Source: an uncultured bacterium
Lineage (GTDB): Bacteria; Planctomycetota; UBA1135; UBA2386
Direction: 5' to 3'
Assembly (NCBI GenBank): GCA_938003515.1
Contig: CALKYL010000218.1
Span: 1-9,262, forward strand
Length of the DNA stretch: 9,262 nt
Positions 1-6,843 of the stretch are shown here, one piece after another. Below the pieces are notes generated by a model. The model ran no database searches and was not told the origin of the DNA. It saw only the letters and a program-made list of their open reading frames with translations. Numbering within the stretch: the first letter of the stretch is position 1; every line of letters starts with the position of its first letter. The position numbers were made by a program, and so were the translations under genes.

Positions 1-531
1 TTCGTGCCCGACGTGGACCGGGTGCGCGCCTACGACGACCGCGCGCTGCCGATCGCGGCCGGCCAGACGATCTCGCAGCCCTACGTCGTCGCCGTGATGT
101 GCGAGGCGCTCGCGCTCGACGGCGACGAGCGCGTGCTCGAGGTCGGCACCGGGTCGGGCTACGCCGCGGCGGTGCTCGCCGAGCTGGCGGGCCGGGTGTT
201 CACGATCGAGCGCCACCGCGCGCTCGCCGACGCGGCGCGCGAACGGCTGGCCGCCGAGGGCGCGGCGAACGTCACGGTGCGCTGCGGCGACGGCTCGCGC
301 GGCTGGCCCGAGCAGGCGCCGTTCGACGGGATCGTCGTCGCCGCCGGCGTGCCGACCGTGCCGCCGGCGCTCGAGCGGCAGCTCGCGGTCGGGGGCCGCA
401 TGGTGATCCCGGTCGGCCCGCACCCGGAGGATCTCGAGCTGGTCTGCCTCACGCGCGAAGGGCCGGACCGCCTGCGCACCCAGCGGCTCTTCGGCGTGCG
501 CTTCGTGCCGCTGGTCGCGGGGACCGCGTGA
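1..531 (+). CDS. pcm: Protein-L-isoaspartate O-methyltransferase, 5'-truncated by the window edge
   Basis: This enzyme repairs aged proteins in the cytoplasm. It transfers a methyl group from S-adenosylmethionine to abnormal L-isoaspartyl residues. The frame is open from the first base (reads F-V-P-D-V-D-R) to a TGA at 529-531, giving 176 visible residues. The family is usually about 205-220 residues, so roughly the first 40 are missing and the true start lies upstream. Diagnostic motifs are the substrate-site block GQTISQPYVV near visible residues 21-30, the SAM-binding motif I VLEVGTGSGY near 45-54, a motif around DGIVVAAGVP, and the C-terminal RFVPL typical of bacterial PCMT. It converges on the recombinase gene with only three bases between the two stop codons, and its stop lies in the left arm of a hairpin at 526-545. 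No frameshift or missing motif is seen. Its upstream neighbours are not visible. Confidence 0.95.
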   Translation, partial: FVPDVDRVRAYDDRALPIAAGQTISQPYVVAVMCEALALDGDERVLEVGTGSGYAAAVLAELAGRVFTIERHRALADAARERLAAEGAANVTVRCGDGSRGWPEQAPFDGIVVAAGVPTVPPALERQLAVGGRMVIPVGPHPEDLELVCLTREGPDRLRTQRLFGVRFVPLVAGTA

Positions 532-545
532 GCCTCAGCTCGCGC
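526..545. terminator. Hairpin between the convergent pcm and xerC stops
   Basis: The arms GCGTGAGC and GCTCGCGC (526-533 and 538-545) pair over eight positions, one of them a G-T wobble, around the four-base loop CTCA. The loop holds the xerC stop (535-537), and the left arm holds the pcm stop (529-531). The structure is nearly symmetric, so it could act on both converging transcripts. There is no T-run on either side, so it is not a classical intrinsic terminator. Its role as a terminator is inferred from position. Confidence 0.4.
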
Positions 546-1476
546 CCTCGCCCTCGCGCGCGCGGCCGTGCGGGTGCGCGTGGTCGTAGACGTCGCGCGG
601 GCCGCCGGTCGGCGCGTGCGTGCAGGTCGCGGTCGTCACGAGCCGCGCGTGGCCGAGCAGCTCCTGGACCGTGCGCAGATCGCAGCCGCGGTCGAGCAGG
701 TGCGTCGCGAACGAGTGGCGCAGGCCGTGCGGCGTCAGCGGCGTCTCGAGCCCGGCGGCGCGGGCGCGCGCGGCGACCGTCTCGAACACCCAGCGCGCGC
801 TGAGCCGCCGGCCGGAGCGGTTGAGCCACAGCGCGCCGGGATCGGCGCGGCGCGCCGCGCGCACGAGCTCGCGGCGGGCCGGCAGCCACGCAGAGATCGC
901 TTCGACGGCCGGCTGCCCGAGCATCGCGAGGCGCTCCTTCCGGCCCTTGCCGACGACGCGCGCGATGCCTTCGTCGAGGTCGACGGCGGCGAGCGCGAGC
1001 CCGGCGCACTCGGCGACGCGGCAGCCGGTCGAGTAGAGCGTCTCGAGGATCGCGCGGTCGCGCAGACCCTGCGGCGTGTCGTCGAACGGCTGTCCGAGCA
1101 GGCGGTCGACCTCGGCGGCGGTCAGGAAGCGGGGCACGCGCTTGGGCGCGCGCGGGCCCTTGAGCAGCCGCGACGGATCGGTCGCGATGCGGCCGGTGCG
1201 GCGCAGCCAGCCGAACAGGCCGCGCACGCTCGCGAGCTTGCGCTGCACGCTGGTGGCCGCGAGGCCCTGCTCCTCGAGTTCGACGAGGTAGCGGCGCAGC
1301 GCGGCGCGGCCGACCTCGGTCACGGCGACGTCCCGGCCGCGGAGCCAGGCGGCGAACGCGCGCAGGTCGGCGCCGTAGGCGCGCAGCGTCGCCGGGCTCT
1401 TCCGGCGCTCGTCGGCGAGCCACGAGAGGTAGGCGTCGAGCGGGTCCACGTTGAGTCGGCGCCGAGAGACTGGCAC
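535..1476 (-). CDS. xerC: XerC/XerD-type tyrosine site-specific recombinase with the nucleophilic Tyr replaced by Cys
   Basis: Xer recombinases resolve chromosome dimers at dif by cutting DNA with an active-site tyrosine. The 313-residue product has an N-terminal SAM-like core-binding domain (about 10-95) and a C-terminal catalytic domain (about 115-300). Visible catalytic residues are R153 in STGCRVAE, K177 in GKGRKER, H250 and R253 in HGLRHSF, and H276 in LLGH. The 35-residue spacing from H250 places the nucleophile at 285, where family members read QIYTH. Here it reads ATCTH with codon TGC (622-624), so the nucleophile is Cys285. The downstream VYDHAHP block aligns with the conserved XerC tail, so the alignment is firm. 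XerC rather than XerD is suggested by that tail. The GTG at 1476 is the outermost start; a GTG at 1449 (304 residues, starting MDPLDAYL) fits family length better and leaves more room for the divergent transporter. The protein may be catalytically dead, or the base may be a sequence error. Confidence 0.93.
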   Translation of the reverse strand: MPVSRRRLNVDPLDAYLSWLADERRKSPATLRAYGADLRAFAAWLRGRDVAVTEVGRAALRRYLVELEEQGLAATSVQRKLASVRGLFGWLRRTGRIATDPSRLLKGPRAPKRVPRFLTAAEVDRLLGQPFDDTPQGLRDRAILETLYSTGCRVAECAGLALAAVDLDEGIARVVGKGRKERLAMLGQPAVEAISAWLPARRELVRAARRADPGALWLNRSGRRLSARWVFETVAARARAAGLETPLTPHGLRHSFATHLLDRGCDLRTVQELLGHARLVTTATCTHAPTGGPRDVYDHAHPHGRAREGEGAS

Positions 1477-1493
1477 ACTCCCGCGCCGTTTGC

Positions 1494-2423
1494 ATGCCCT
1501 ACCTCGGTGAGATCGCGGCGCTGTCGACCGCGCTGTGCTGGCTCGGCAGCAGCATCGCGTTCGCCGTGGCCAGCCGCGCGGTGGGGGCGACCGCGACCAA
1601 CCAGTTCCGGTTGTACGCGGCGCTGCCGCTGCTGTGCGCGCTCGGCCTCGCGTTCTACGGCGGCGTGTGGCCGGCCGGCGCGCCGTGGCCGCGCCTGCTG
1701 CTGCTCGCGCTGTCGGGCGTGGTCGGGCTCGCGATCGGCGACTTCGCGCTGTTCCACGCGTTCGGCACGATCGGGCCCCGGGTCTCCACGGTCGTGATGG
1801 CGCTGTGGCCGGCGTGCACCGTCGGCCTCAACGCGCTGCGCGGCGTCGTGCCGGGCGCCGGGCCGCTCGCGGGCGTCGCGCTGACGGTGTTCGGCGTCGT
1901 GCTGGTCCTCTTGAAGAGCCGGGAGGGCGCGTGGCGGCCCGGCCTCGACCGGCGCGCCTGGCTGCTCGGGCTCCTGGGAGCGTTCGTCGGCGCGCTCGGC
2001 CAGGCGGGCGGCGTCGTGCTCGGCGACGCCGGCATGGCGCCCGGGGCCGACCTGCCGGACGGCGTGCGGCCGCTCGACGCGACGATCGTGCGCATGCTGG
2101 CCGGCACCGCGTCGATGCAGCTGATCGTGACGCTGCAGGGCCGGCCGTTCGCGCTCCGCCGGGTGTTCTCCGAGCGCCGCGCGCTCGCGGGCGCGCTGTT
2201 CGGCGCCGTGTTCGGGCCCGTGTTCGGCGTCTGGCTGTCGATGGTCGCGATCCGCCACGCCGACGCCGGCGTCGCCGCGGCGCTGATGGCGACGACGCCG
2301 GTGTTCATGCTGCCGGTCTCGGTCTGGCTCTACGGCGCGCGCGTCGGGCGGCTCGCGGTCGTCGGCACGGTGCTGGCGGTCGCCGGGGTCGCTTTGTGCT
2401 TCGCGCTGCGCCAGACCGGCTGA
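1494..2423 (+). CDS. EamA/DMT-superfamily membrane transporter
   Basis: This is a 309-residue, strongly hydrophobic protein with about ten predicted membrane helices, arranged as two repeats of the EamA type (about 5-135 and 155-305). That is the usual length and topology of drug/metabolite transporters (RhaT/YdcZ-like exporters) in the inner membrane. Features include an early helix with a W-L-G-S-S turn, a DFALFHAFGTIGP segment after helix 3, and a second-half segment ending in TTPVFMLPVS, which resembles the conserved TxPVF region of EamA proteins. The ATG at 1494 is the first start and begins directly before helix 1. No Shine-Dalgarno sequence is visible, and its promoter must lie within the first codons of the divergent recombinase gene. 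The substrate cannot be told from sequence; amino acids or small metabolites are typical for the family. It converges on htpX 41 bp downstream. Confidence 0.88.
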   Translation: MPYLGEIAALSTALCWLGSSIAFAVASRAVGATATNQFRLYAALPLLCALGLAFYGGVWPAGAPWPRLLLLALSGVVGLAIGDFALFHAFGTIGPRVSTVVMALWPACTVGLNALRGVVPGAGPLAGVALTVFGVVLVLLKSREGAWRPGLDRRAWLLGLLGAFVGALGQAGGVVLGDAGMAPGADLPDGVRPLDATIVRMLAGTASMQLIVTLQGRPFALRRVFSERRALAGALFGAVFGPVFGVWLSMVAIRHADAGVAAALMATTPVFMLPVSVWLYGARVGRLAVVGTVLAVAGVALCFALRQTG

Positions 2424-2430
2424 GCGCCGG
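2416..2430 (+). other. Small hairpin with the transporter stop codon in its loop
   Basis: CCGGC (2416-2420) pairs with GCCGG (2426-2430) around the loop TGAGC, which begins with the transporter stop TGA at 2421-2423. At five base pairs it is weak alone. It is listed because it belongs to the series of stop-codon hairpins in this window and lies just before the larger hairpin at 2453-2477. Confidence 0.25.
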
Positions 2431-2452
2431 CCGGCTCGTCCGCGCCGGTCGT

Positions 2453-2477
2453 CCGGGCCGCGCCTCAGGCGGCCCGG
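2453..2477. terminator. Strong GC hairpin between the convergent transporter and htpX ends
   Basis: Nine perfect G-C pairs (CCGGGCCGC at 2453-2461 with GCGGCCCGG at 2469-2477) close a seven-base loop, GCCTCAG, that contains the htpX stop at 2465-2467. It lies 30 bp after the transporter stop, so it could serve as a shared bidirectional terminator. It has no T-tract on either strand. Termination is inferred; the hairpin itself is read directly. Confidence 0.45.
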
Positions 2478-3352
2478 CCGAGCTCCTGCTCGAGCGCGAG
2501 CAGGCGGCGGATGCGGTCGTCGATCGGCGGGTGGGTCGCGAACAGGCGGAACAGGCCGCCGGTCAGCGTGCCGCCGCTCAGCGGGTTGACGATCGACAGG
2601 CTCGCCGTCGCGGGCTCGGCCTGGGGCGCGCCGCGGCGGGCGAGCTGCTCGCCGTGCTGCTGCAGCTTGCCGAGCGCGTTCGCGAGCCCGCGCGGGTCGC
2701 CGGTCAGGCGCGCCGCCCAGTCGTCGGCCAGATACTCGCGCGAGCGGCTGATGCCCATCTGCAGCATGGTCGCCGCGACGGGCGCGAGGAACGCCATCAG
2801 CAGCCCGCCGGCCGCGCCGGCCTCGCCGTCGTCGTCGGACGCGCCGGCGCCGCCGAAGATGGCGCCCCACTGGAGCACGTTCGCGATGTAGGTGATCGCG
2901 GTGCCGAACGCGGCGGCGATCGTCGCGACCAGGGTGTCGCGGTTGGCGACGTGGGCGAGCTCGTGGGCGAGCACCCCGCGCAGCTCGCGCGGCTCGGTCA
3001 GGTGCAGGAGGCCCTCGGTGACGGCGACGACGGCGCGGCCCGGGCTCCTGCCGGTCGCGAACGCGTTCGGCGTCGGGTCGGGCACGACCGCGAGCCGGGG
3101 CATCGGCAGCCCGGCGCGGTCGGTGAGGTCGCGCACCATCGCGAACAGGGCGGGCGCCTCGCGCTCGTCGAGCACGCGCGCCCGGCTCATGCGCAGGACG
3201 AGCCGGTCGGAGTAGAGGAACGACCCGACGTTGAGCAGGATCGCGATCGTCAGGAACACGTACAGCCCGGCGCCACCGATCGCGCCGCCGATGGCGACGA
3301 GCAGCGCGGACAAGGCGCCGAGCAACAGGATGGTCTTGAGCTGGTTGGGCAT
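2465..3352 (-). CDS. htpX: HtpX-family membrane zinc metalloprotease
   Basis: HtpX is an inner-membrane, zinc-dependent endopeptidase of family M48 that degrades misfolded membrane proteins, working alongside FtsH. The 295-residue product matches the usual length. Two N-terminal membrane segments (about 7-28 and 30-47) are followed by the catalytic region with the zinc motif HELAH (H130, E131, H134) and the downstream ligand E206 in SREYLAD. Two further hydrophobic stretches flank an Asp/Gly-rich loop around 168-183, as is common in the family. The C-terminal THPP motif followed by a helix rich in R and L (DDRIRRLLALE) is also typical. The ATG at 3352 gives the canonical N-terminus MPNQLKTILLLG; the frame stays open further upstream, but that is only shadow sequence of the next gene. 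No clear ribosome binding site is seen. It is 68 bp downstream of the aminotransferase gene and could be the last gene of that operon or have its own promoter. Confidence 0.96.
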   Translation of the reverse strand: MPNQLKTILLLGALSALLVAIGGAIGGAGLYVFLTIAILLNVGSFLYSDRLVLRMSRARVLDEREAPALFAMVRDLTDRAGLPMPRLAVVPDPTPNAFATGRSPGRAVVAVTEGLLHLTEPRELRGVLAHELAHVANRDTLVATIAAAFGTAITYIANVLQWGAIFGGAGASDDDGEAGAAGGLLMAFLAPVAATMLQMGISRSREYLADDWAARLTGDPRGLANALGKLQQHGEQLARRGAPQAEPATASLSIVNPLSGGTLTGGLFRLFATHPPIDDRIRRLLALEQELGRAA

Positions 3353-3413
3353 ACGGTGCAGCAATAGGCCAACGCGGGGGCCCGTTCCAGGCGGGCGCGG
3401 GCGGGTGGGGACG

Positions 3414-3433
3414 CGGCCGCTCAGCGCCGGCCG
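3414..3433 (-). other. Hairpin around the aminotransferase stop codon
   Basis: CGGCCG (3414-3419) and CGGCCG (3428-3433) form a six-pair stem around an eight-base loop, CTCAGCGC, that holds the aminotransferase stop (3421-3423). The gene is followed by a 68 bp gap before htpX, so the hairpin may mark partial termination of the serine operon. There is no T-run, and the function is uncertain. Confidence 0.3.
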
Positions 3434-4497
3434 AGCGACGCCAGCAGCTGCTCGAGCCGGGCCGGCGCGTGGTCGCCCATGTGGCCGACGCGGAACGCCT
3501 TGCCCTTGAGGTCGCCGTAGCCCTTGTCGAGCTTGAAGCCGGCCGCGAGCGCCTGCCTGGCGAGCGCGTCGACGTCCTGGCCCTTCGCGTCGAGGCAGCT
3601 GACGGTCGGCGAGCGGTGCCGGGCGTCGGTCACGAACGGCGCGAAGCCGCGGCCCTGGGCCCATTCGAGGGTGCGGTCGCGCATCGCGAGGTGCCGCCGC
3701 CAGCGCGCGTCCAGGCCCTCGGCGGCGATACGGTCGAGCTGCCGCTGCAGCGCGTAGACCAGCGGCACGCACGGCGTCGCCAGCGTCTTGCCGGCGTTGG
3801 TGTCGGCGACCGCCTTCGGCAGGTCGAGCAGGAAACCGCGCTCCTCGACCGCCGCGGCGCGGGCGAGCGCGCGTTCGGACACGGCGTAGACGCCGAGGCC
3901 GGGCGCGAGCGCGAGGCACTTCTGGGTGCCGGCGAGCGCGAAGTCGAGGCCCCAGCGGTGGAAGCGCAGCTCGGCGCCGGCGAGGGTCGTGACGACGTCG
4001 ACGAGCAGCAGCGCGTCCGGGGCCGCGTCGCGCACGGCGGCCGCCAGCTCGGCGAGCGGTTGGATCGCGCCGGTCGACGTCTCGTTGTGGGTGATGCAGA
4101 CGGCGTCGGGGGCGGGGCCCTCGGCGAGACGCGCGCGCAGCGCGGCCGGGTCGTGGGCCTCGCCGAGCGGCACCTCGAGCGCCTCCGCGCGGCGGCCGCA
4201 CGACTTGCTGACCTTGTGCCAGCGCTGGCCGAACGCGCCGCCGACCAGGTGCAGCGTGCGCCCGCCGCGCGGCACCAGGTTGCGGATCGCCGCCTCCATC
4301 AGCGCGGTCGCCGAGCAGGTCTCGAACGCAGCGTGCTGCTCGGTCAGGAACAGCCGGCGCAGCTTCTGGCAGACGTCCTGGACGGTCGCGACGAACTTCG
4401 GGTCGCGGTGGCCGAGCAGCGGCATCGCGAGGATCTGGCGGAGCTCCTCGTCGACCTCGGTCGGACCGGGGATGAACAGCACCAAGTGGTCGGCCAT
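3421..4497 (-). CDS. Class V PLP-dependent aminotransferase, likely acting as phosphoserine aminotransferase
   Basis: This 358-residue enzyme belongs to fold-type I class V aminotransferases (alanine/serine-glyoxylate aminotransferase group). It starts with the family N-terminus FIPGPTEV, has GHRDPKF near 29-35, a phosphate-cup region ETCSATALMEAA near 59-70, HNETSTG near 137-143, the PLP-ring Asp in LLVDVVTT (D167), and the Schiff-base lysine K193 in AGTQK. The ATG at 4497 starts at the expected place. The upstream frame would overlap serB by 44 bp and adds nothing recognisable. The gene lies 10 bp after the serB stop and in the same operon as serA, so the missing SerC step (3-phosphohydroxypyruvate plus glutamate to phosphoserine) is its most likely job. 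That role is inferred from context. Sequence alone would equally allow alanine-glyoxylate or serine-pyruvate aminotransferase activity. It does not look like classical SerC. Confidence 0.9.
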   Translation of the reverse strand: MADHLVLFIPGPTEVDEELRQILAMPLLGHRDPKFVATVQDVCQKLRRLFLTEQHAAFETCSATALMEAAIRNLVPRGGRTLHLVGGAFGQRWHKVSKSCGRRAEALEVPLGEAHDPAALRARLAEGPAPDAVCITHNETSTGAIQPLAELAAAVRDAAPDALLLVDVVTTLAGAELRFHRWGLDFALAGTQKCLALAPGLGVYAVSERALARAAAVEERGFLLDLPKAVADTNAGKTLATPCVPLVYALQRQLDRIAAEGLDARWRRHLAMRDRTLEWAQGRGFAPFVTDARHRSPTVSCLDAKGQDVDALARQALAAGFKLDKGYGDLKGKAFRVGHMGDHAPARLEQLLASLGRR

Positions 4498-4507
4498 GCG
4501 GAGAGCA

Positions 4508-5230
4508 TCATGCTTCGGCAGCCGAAAGCAACGAGGTGAAGTCGGGCTCACCGCGCAGGCGGCCTACCTCGTGCTCGGTCAGGACGAGCGGCAGCACCCC
4601 TGCGAGCCCCGGGCCGGCGACGAAGTGTTCGGCGCCGGCGCGCACCGCGGGGCGCGCGACGACCCCGCCGAAGCCGACGAAGCGCGCGACGTGCGGTCGC
4701 GTCTCGAGGTCGGTCACGCCGTCGCCGACGAACGCCAGCGGGTGGTGCGCCGGCGGCAGCGCGCGCAGCACCGTGACCTTGCCCTGGTTCCTCCAGAGCG
4801 GCGAGCGGCGGTCGAAGTCGACGTAGCTGCCGTCGGCGGCGAACGTCACCGGGACGGCGTGCACGTTCTCGAGCGGGACGCCGAGGTGGCGCGCGACGTG
4901 CTGCACCGGCGCGAGCAGCCCGCCGCTGACGACGCCGACGTGCTTGCCGAGCCAGCGCAGCGCACGCACGACCCCGGGGGCGTCGGGCACCAGCCGTTCG
5001 ACGTAGCGATGGCCGATGCGCTCGAGCTGCCGGCGGTTCGGCGCGAGCCGGGCGAGCCGCAGCTCGTAGACGTCGGCGAGCGGGCGTTCGCCGTTCATCG
5101 CCTGCTCGGTCATCGCGGCGATCTCGGCGCGGAGCGCGGGGTCGGCCGACTCGAGCAGCTCGTCGACGCCCTCGATCGCGGACAGCGTCGAGTCGCAGTC
5201 GAAGTAGACGGCGGCGAGGGGGGACTGCAC
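4508..5230 (-). CDS. serB: Phosphoserine phosphatase, HAD superfamily
   Basis: SerB removes phosphate from L-phosphoserine, the last step of serine biosynthesis, in the cytoplasm. All four HAD motifs are visible in the 240-residue product. Motif I is FDCDST with nucleophile D11 and acid/base D13, motif II is S102 in VVSGG, motif III is K151 in NQGK, and motif IV is GDGVTDLE with D170 and D174. The segment MNGERPLADVYELRLARL and the early EGVDELLE block are typical of phosphoserine phosphatase rather than other HAD enzymes. There is no N-terminal ACT domain, so it is the short form. The start is a GTG at 5230, six bases after the serA stop; no ATG alternative precedes motif I. A small hairpin (5231-5245) ends directly against this GTG. 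Coupled translation with serA is likely, inferred from the spacing. Confidence 0.94.
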   Translation of the reverse strand: MQSPLAAVYFDCDSTLSAIEGVDELLESADPALRAEIAAMTEQAMNGERPLADVYELRLARLAPNRRQLERIGHRYVERLVPDAPGVVRALRWLGKHVGVVSGGLLAPVQHVARHLGVPLENVHAVPVTFAADGSYVDFDRRSPLWRNQGKVTVLRALPPAHHPLAFVGDGVTDLETRPHVARFVGFGGVVARPAVRAGAEHFVAGPGLAGVLPLVLTEHEVGRLRGEPDFTSLLSAAEA

Positions 5231-5245
5231 GTGCGGTCAGCGCAC
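5231..5245 (-). other. Hairpin at the serA stop abutting the serB start
   Basis: GTGCG (5231-5235) and CGCAC (5241-5245) form a five-pair stem with the loop GTCAG, which contains the serA stop (5237-5239). The stem ends exactly where the serB GTG start (5228-5230) begins on the minus strand, so it would cover the region where a serB ribosome binding site should be. Ribosomes finishing serA would open it. Translational coupling is inferred, not shown. Confidence 0.3.
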
Positions 5246-6817
5246 CAGCCGCGCCTGCACGATGGCGTCGATCGCCCGCACCCGGTCGAGCAGCGCGTCG
5301 TCGGGGTCGCCGTCGAGGTTGAGGATGCCGAGCGCGGTGTGCGTCTCTTCGTGGGTGGCCGTGCCGATCTGCATGCGGGAGATGTTGACGCCCTGGTCCC
5401 CGAGCACGGTGCCGAGCTTGCCGACCACGCCGGGCCGATCCTTGTGGAACGTGACCAGCATCGGGCCCTCGGGGATCGCGTCGAGCACGTAGTCGTCCAG
5501 CTCGACCAGCCGGCCGTGGCTGTGGCCGAGCACGGTGCCGGACGCGAAGTGGCGCTCGTCGCCGAACAGCGCCTCGACGCGCAGCAGCGACATGAAGTCG
5601 CGCTTCATCGCCGAGGAGTCGCAGTGCACGCGCAGGTTCCGCTCGCGCGCGATGCGCTCGGCGTTGACCGGGGTCACCGTGCCGGCGACCGACGGCTTCA
5701 GCGCGCCGACCAGCATCGCCACGGTCAAGGCGCGGTGCGCCGACTCGGGCACGCCGCCCTGCACCGTCAGCCGCAGCGACTGCAGCCGGCCGTCGAACGT
5801 CTGCACGAGGAACGACGCGAGGTTGCGGGCGAGCTCGAGATACGGGCCGACCTGCGCCGCGTCGGCGGGCGCCAGCCGCGGCACGTTGACGCCGTTGAGC
5901 ACGACGCCCTTCTTCAGCGCGAGCGCGATCTGGCGCGCCATGTCGAGCGACACGTTGCGCTTGGCCTCGTGCGTCGACGCGCCGAGGTGCGGCGTCATGA
6001 TCAGGTTCGGCGCCTGGCGCAGCGGGCTGTCGTCGGGCAGCGGCTCCTGCTCGAACACGTCGAGCGCGGCGCCGCCGAGGTGGCCCTCGGCGAGCGCTTC
6101 GCACAGCCCGTTCTCGTCGACGATGCCGCCGCGGGCCGCGCAGACGAGCAGGGCTCCCGGCTTCATCGCGAACAGCCGCTCGCGCGACAGCAGGTGCCGG
6201 GTCTCGTCGGCGAGCGGCACGTGCACGCTGACGAAGTCCGAACCCGCCAGGAGCTCGTCGAGGTCGAGCATGCGCACGCCCTCGGGCGCCTGCGGCTCGG
6301 TCACGTACGGGTCGTAGGCGGCGATCGTCATGCCGATGCCGCGCGCCTTGGCCGCGACGACCCGCCCGATGCGGCCGAGGCCGACGATCCCGAGCTGCTT
6401 CTGGTCGAGCTCGACGCCGGTGAACTTCGACTTGGCCCACTTGCCGGAGCGCAGCGAGGCGTCGGCCGCCGGAATGCGGCGTGCGAGGCTCAGCAGGAGC
6501 GCCAGCGCGTGCTCGCCGGTGGTGACCGCGCCCGCCTCCGGCGTGTTCATGACCGCGATGCCGCGGCGCGTCGCGGCGTCGACGTCGATGTTGTCGACGC
6601 CGATGCCGGCGCGGCCGATCAGCGCGAGGTTCTCGGCGAGCTCGAGCGACCGGTCGGTCACCTGCGTCGCCGAGCGCACGACCAGCGCCTCGAACGGCGG
6701 CAGGGCGGCGCGCAGCGCGTCCTCGTCCATGCCGGTCCGGACGGTGACGTCGCCGACCTCGCGCAACAGCGCCATGCCTTCTTCACCGAGATCGTCCGCG
6801 ACCAGGATCTTCGTCAT
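5237..6817 (-). CDS. serA: D-3-phosphoglycerate dehydrogenase, long form with ASB and ACT domains
   Basis: SerA oxidises 3-phosphoglycerate to 3-phosphohydroxypyruvate with NAD+, the committed step of serine synthesis. The 526-residue length matches the long form. The catalytic part (about 1-310) has the substrate-site block RAGIGVDNID (69-78), the NAD motif GLGRIG (146-151), and the triad R229 in AARGG, E258 in FEQEP and H277 in TPHLG. An intervening ASB-type regulatory domain (about 320-445) follows, then a C-terminal ACT domain (about 452-526: LVTFHKDRPGVVGKLGTVL), which in this family binds serine for feedback control. Residue 226 is Cys where most relatives have Asn before the ARGG motif. 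The ATG at 6817 is supported by a GGAGAG ribosome binding site seven bases upstream. It lies 35 bp downstream of the sugar transferase stop and 6 bp upstream of serB. Confidence 0.97.
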   Translation of the reverse strand: MTKILVADDLGEEGMALLREVGDVTVRTGMDEDALRAALPPFEALVVRSATQVTDRSLELAENLALIGRAGIGVDNIDVDAATRRGIAVMNTPEAGAVTTGEHALALLLSLARRIPAADASLRSGKWAKSKFTGVELDQKQLGIVGLGRIGRVVAAKARGIGMTIAAYDPYVTEPQAPEGVRMLDLDELLAGSDFVSVHVPLADETRHLLSRERLFAMKPGALLVCAARGGIVDENGLCEALAEGHLGGAALDVFEQEPLPDDSPLRQAPNLIMTPHLGASTHEAKRNVSLDMARQIALALKKGVVLNGVNVPRLAPADAAQVGPYLELARNLASFLVQTFDGRLQSLRLTVQGGVPESAHRALTVAMLVGALKPSVAGTVTPVNAERIARERNLRVHCDSSAMKRDFMSLLRVEALFGDERHFASGTVLGHSHGRLVELDDYVLDAIPEGPMLVTFHKDRPGVVGKLGTVLGDQGVNISRMQIGTATHEETHTALGILNLDGDPDDALLDRVRAIDAIVQARLVR

Positions 6818-6824
6818 GTAGGTG

Positions 6825-6830
6825 CTCTCC
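6825..6830 (-). promoter_or_regulatory. Ribosome binding site of serA
   Basis: On the minus strand GGAGAG lies seven bases before the serA ATG at 6817, the clearest Shine-Dalgarno sequence in the window. It fixes the serA start. An eight-C run (plus strand G, 6832-6839) lies just upstream of it. Confidence 0.75.
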
Positions 6831-6843
6831 AGGGGGGGGCGTC

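Noticed and set aside
1451..1479. TTGAGT, 17 bases, CACACT as a sigma70-like promoter for the transporter
   Set aside because: Only four and three of six positions match, and such matches are expected by chance. It is possible but not supported.
1471..1493. TGGCAC followed by TTTGC resembling a sigma54 promoter
   Set aside because: The spacing between the two elements is far too long for a -24/-12 promoter.
3380..3396. GCCCG...CGGGC stem in the gap between htpX and the aminotransferase gene
   Set aside because: It is five base pairs with no T-run in a very GC-rich gap, so it is not distinguishable from chance.
3353..4201. Upstream extension of the htpX frame
   Set aside because: It is a shadow of the aminotransferase gene. 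HtpX begins canonically at the ATG at 3352.
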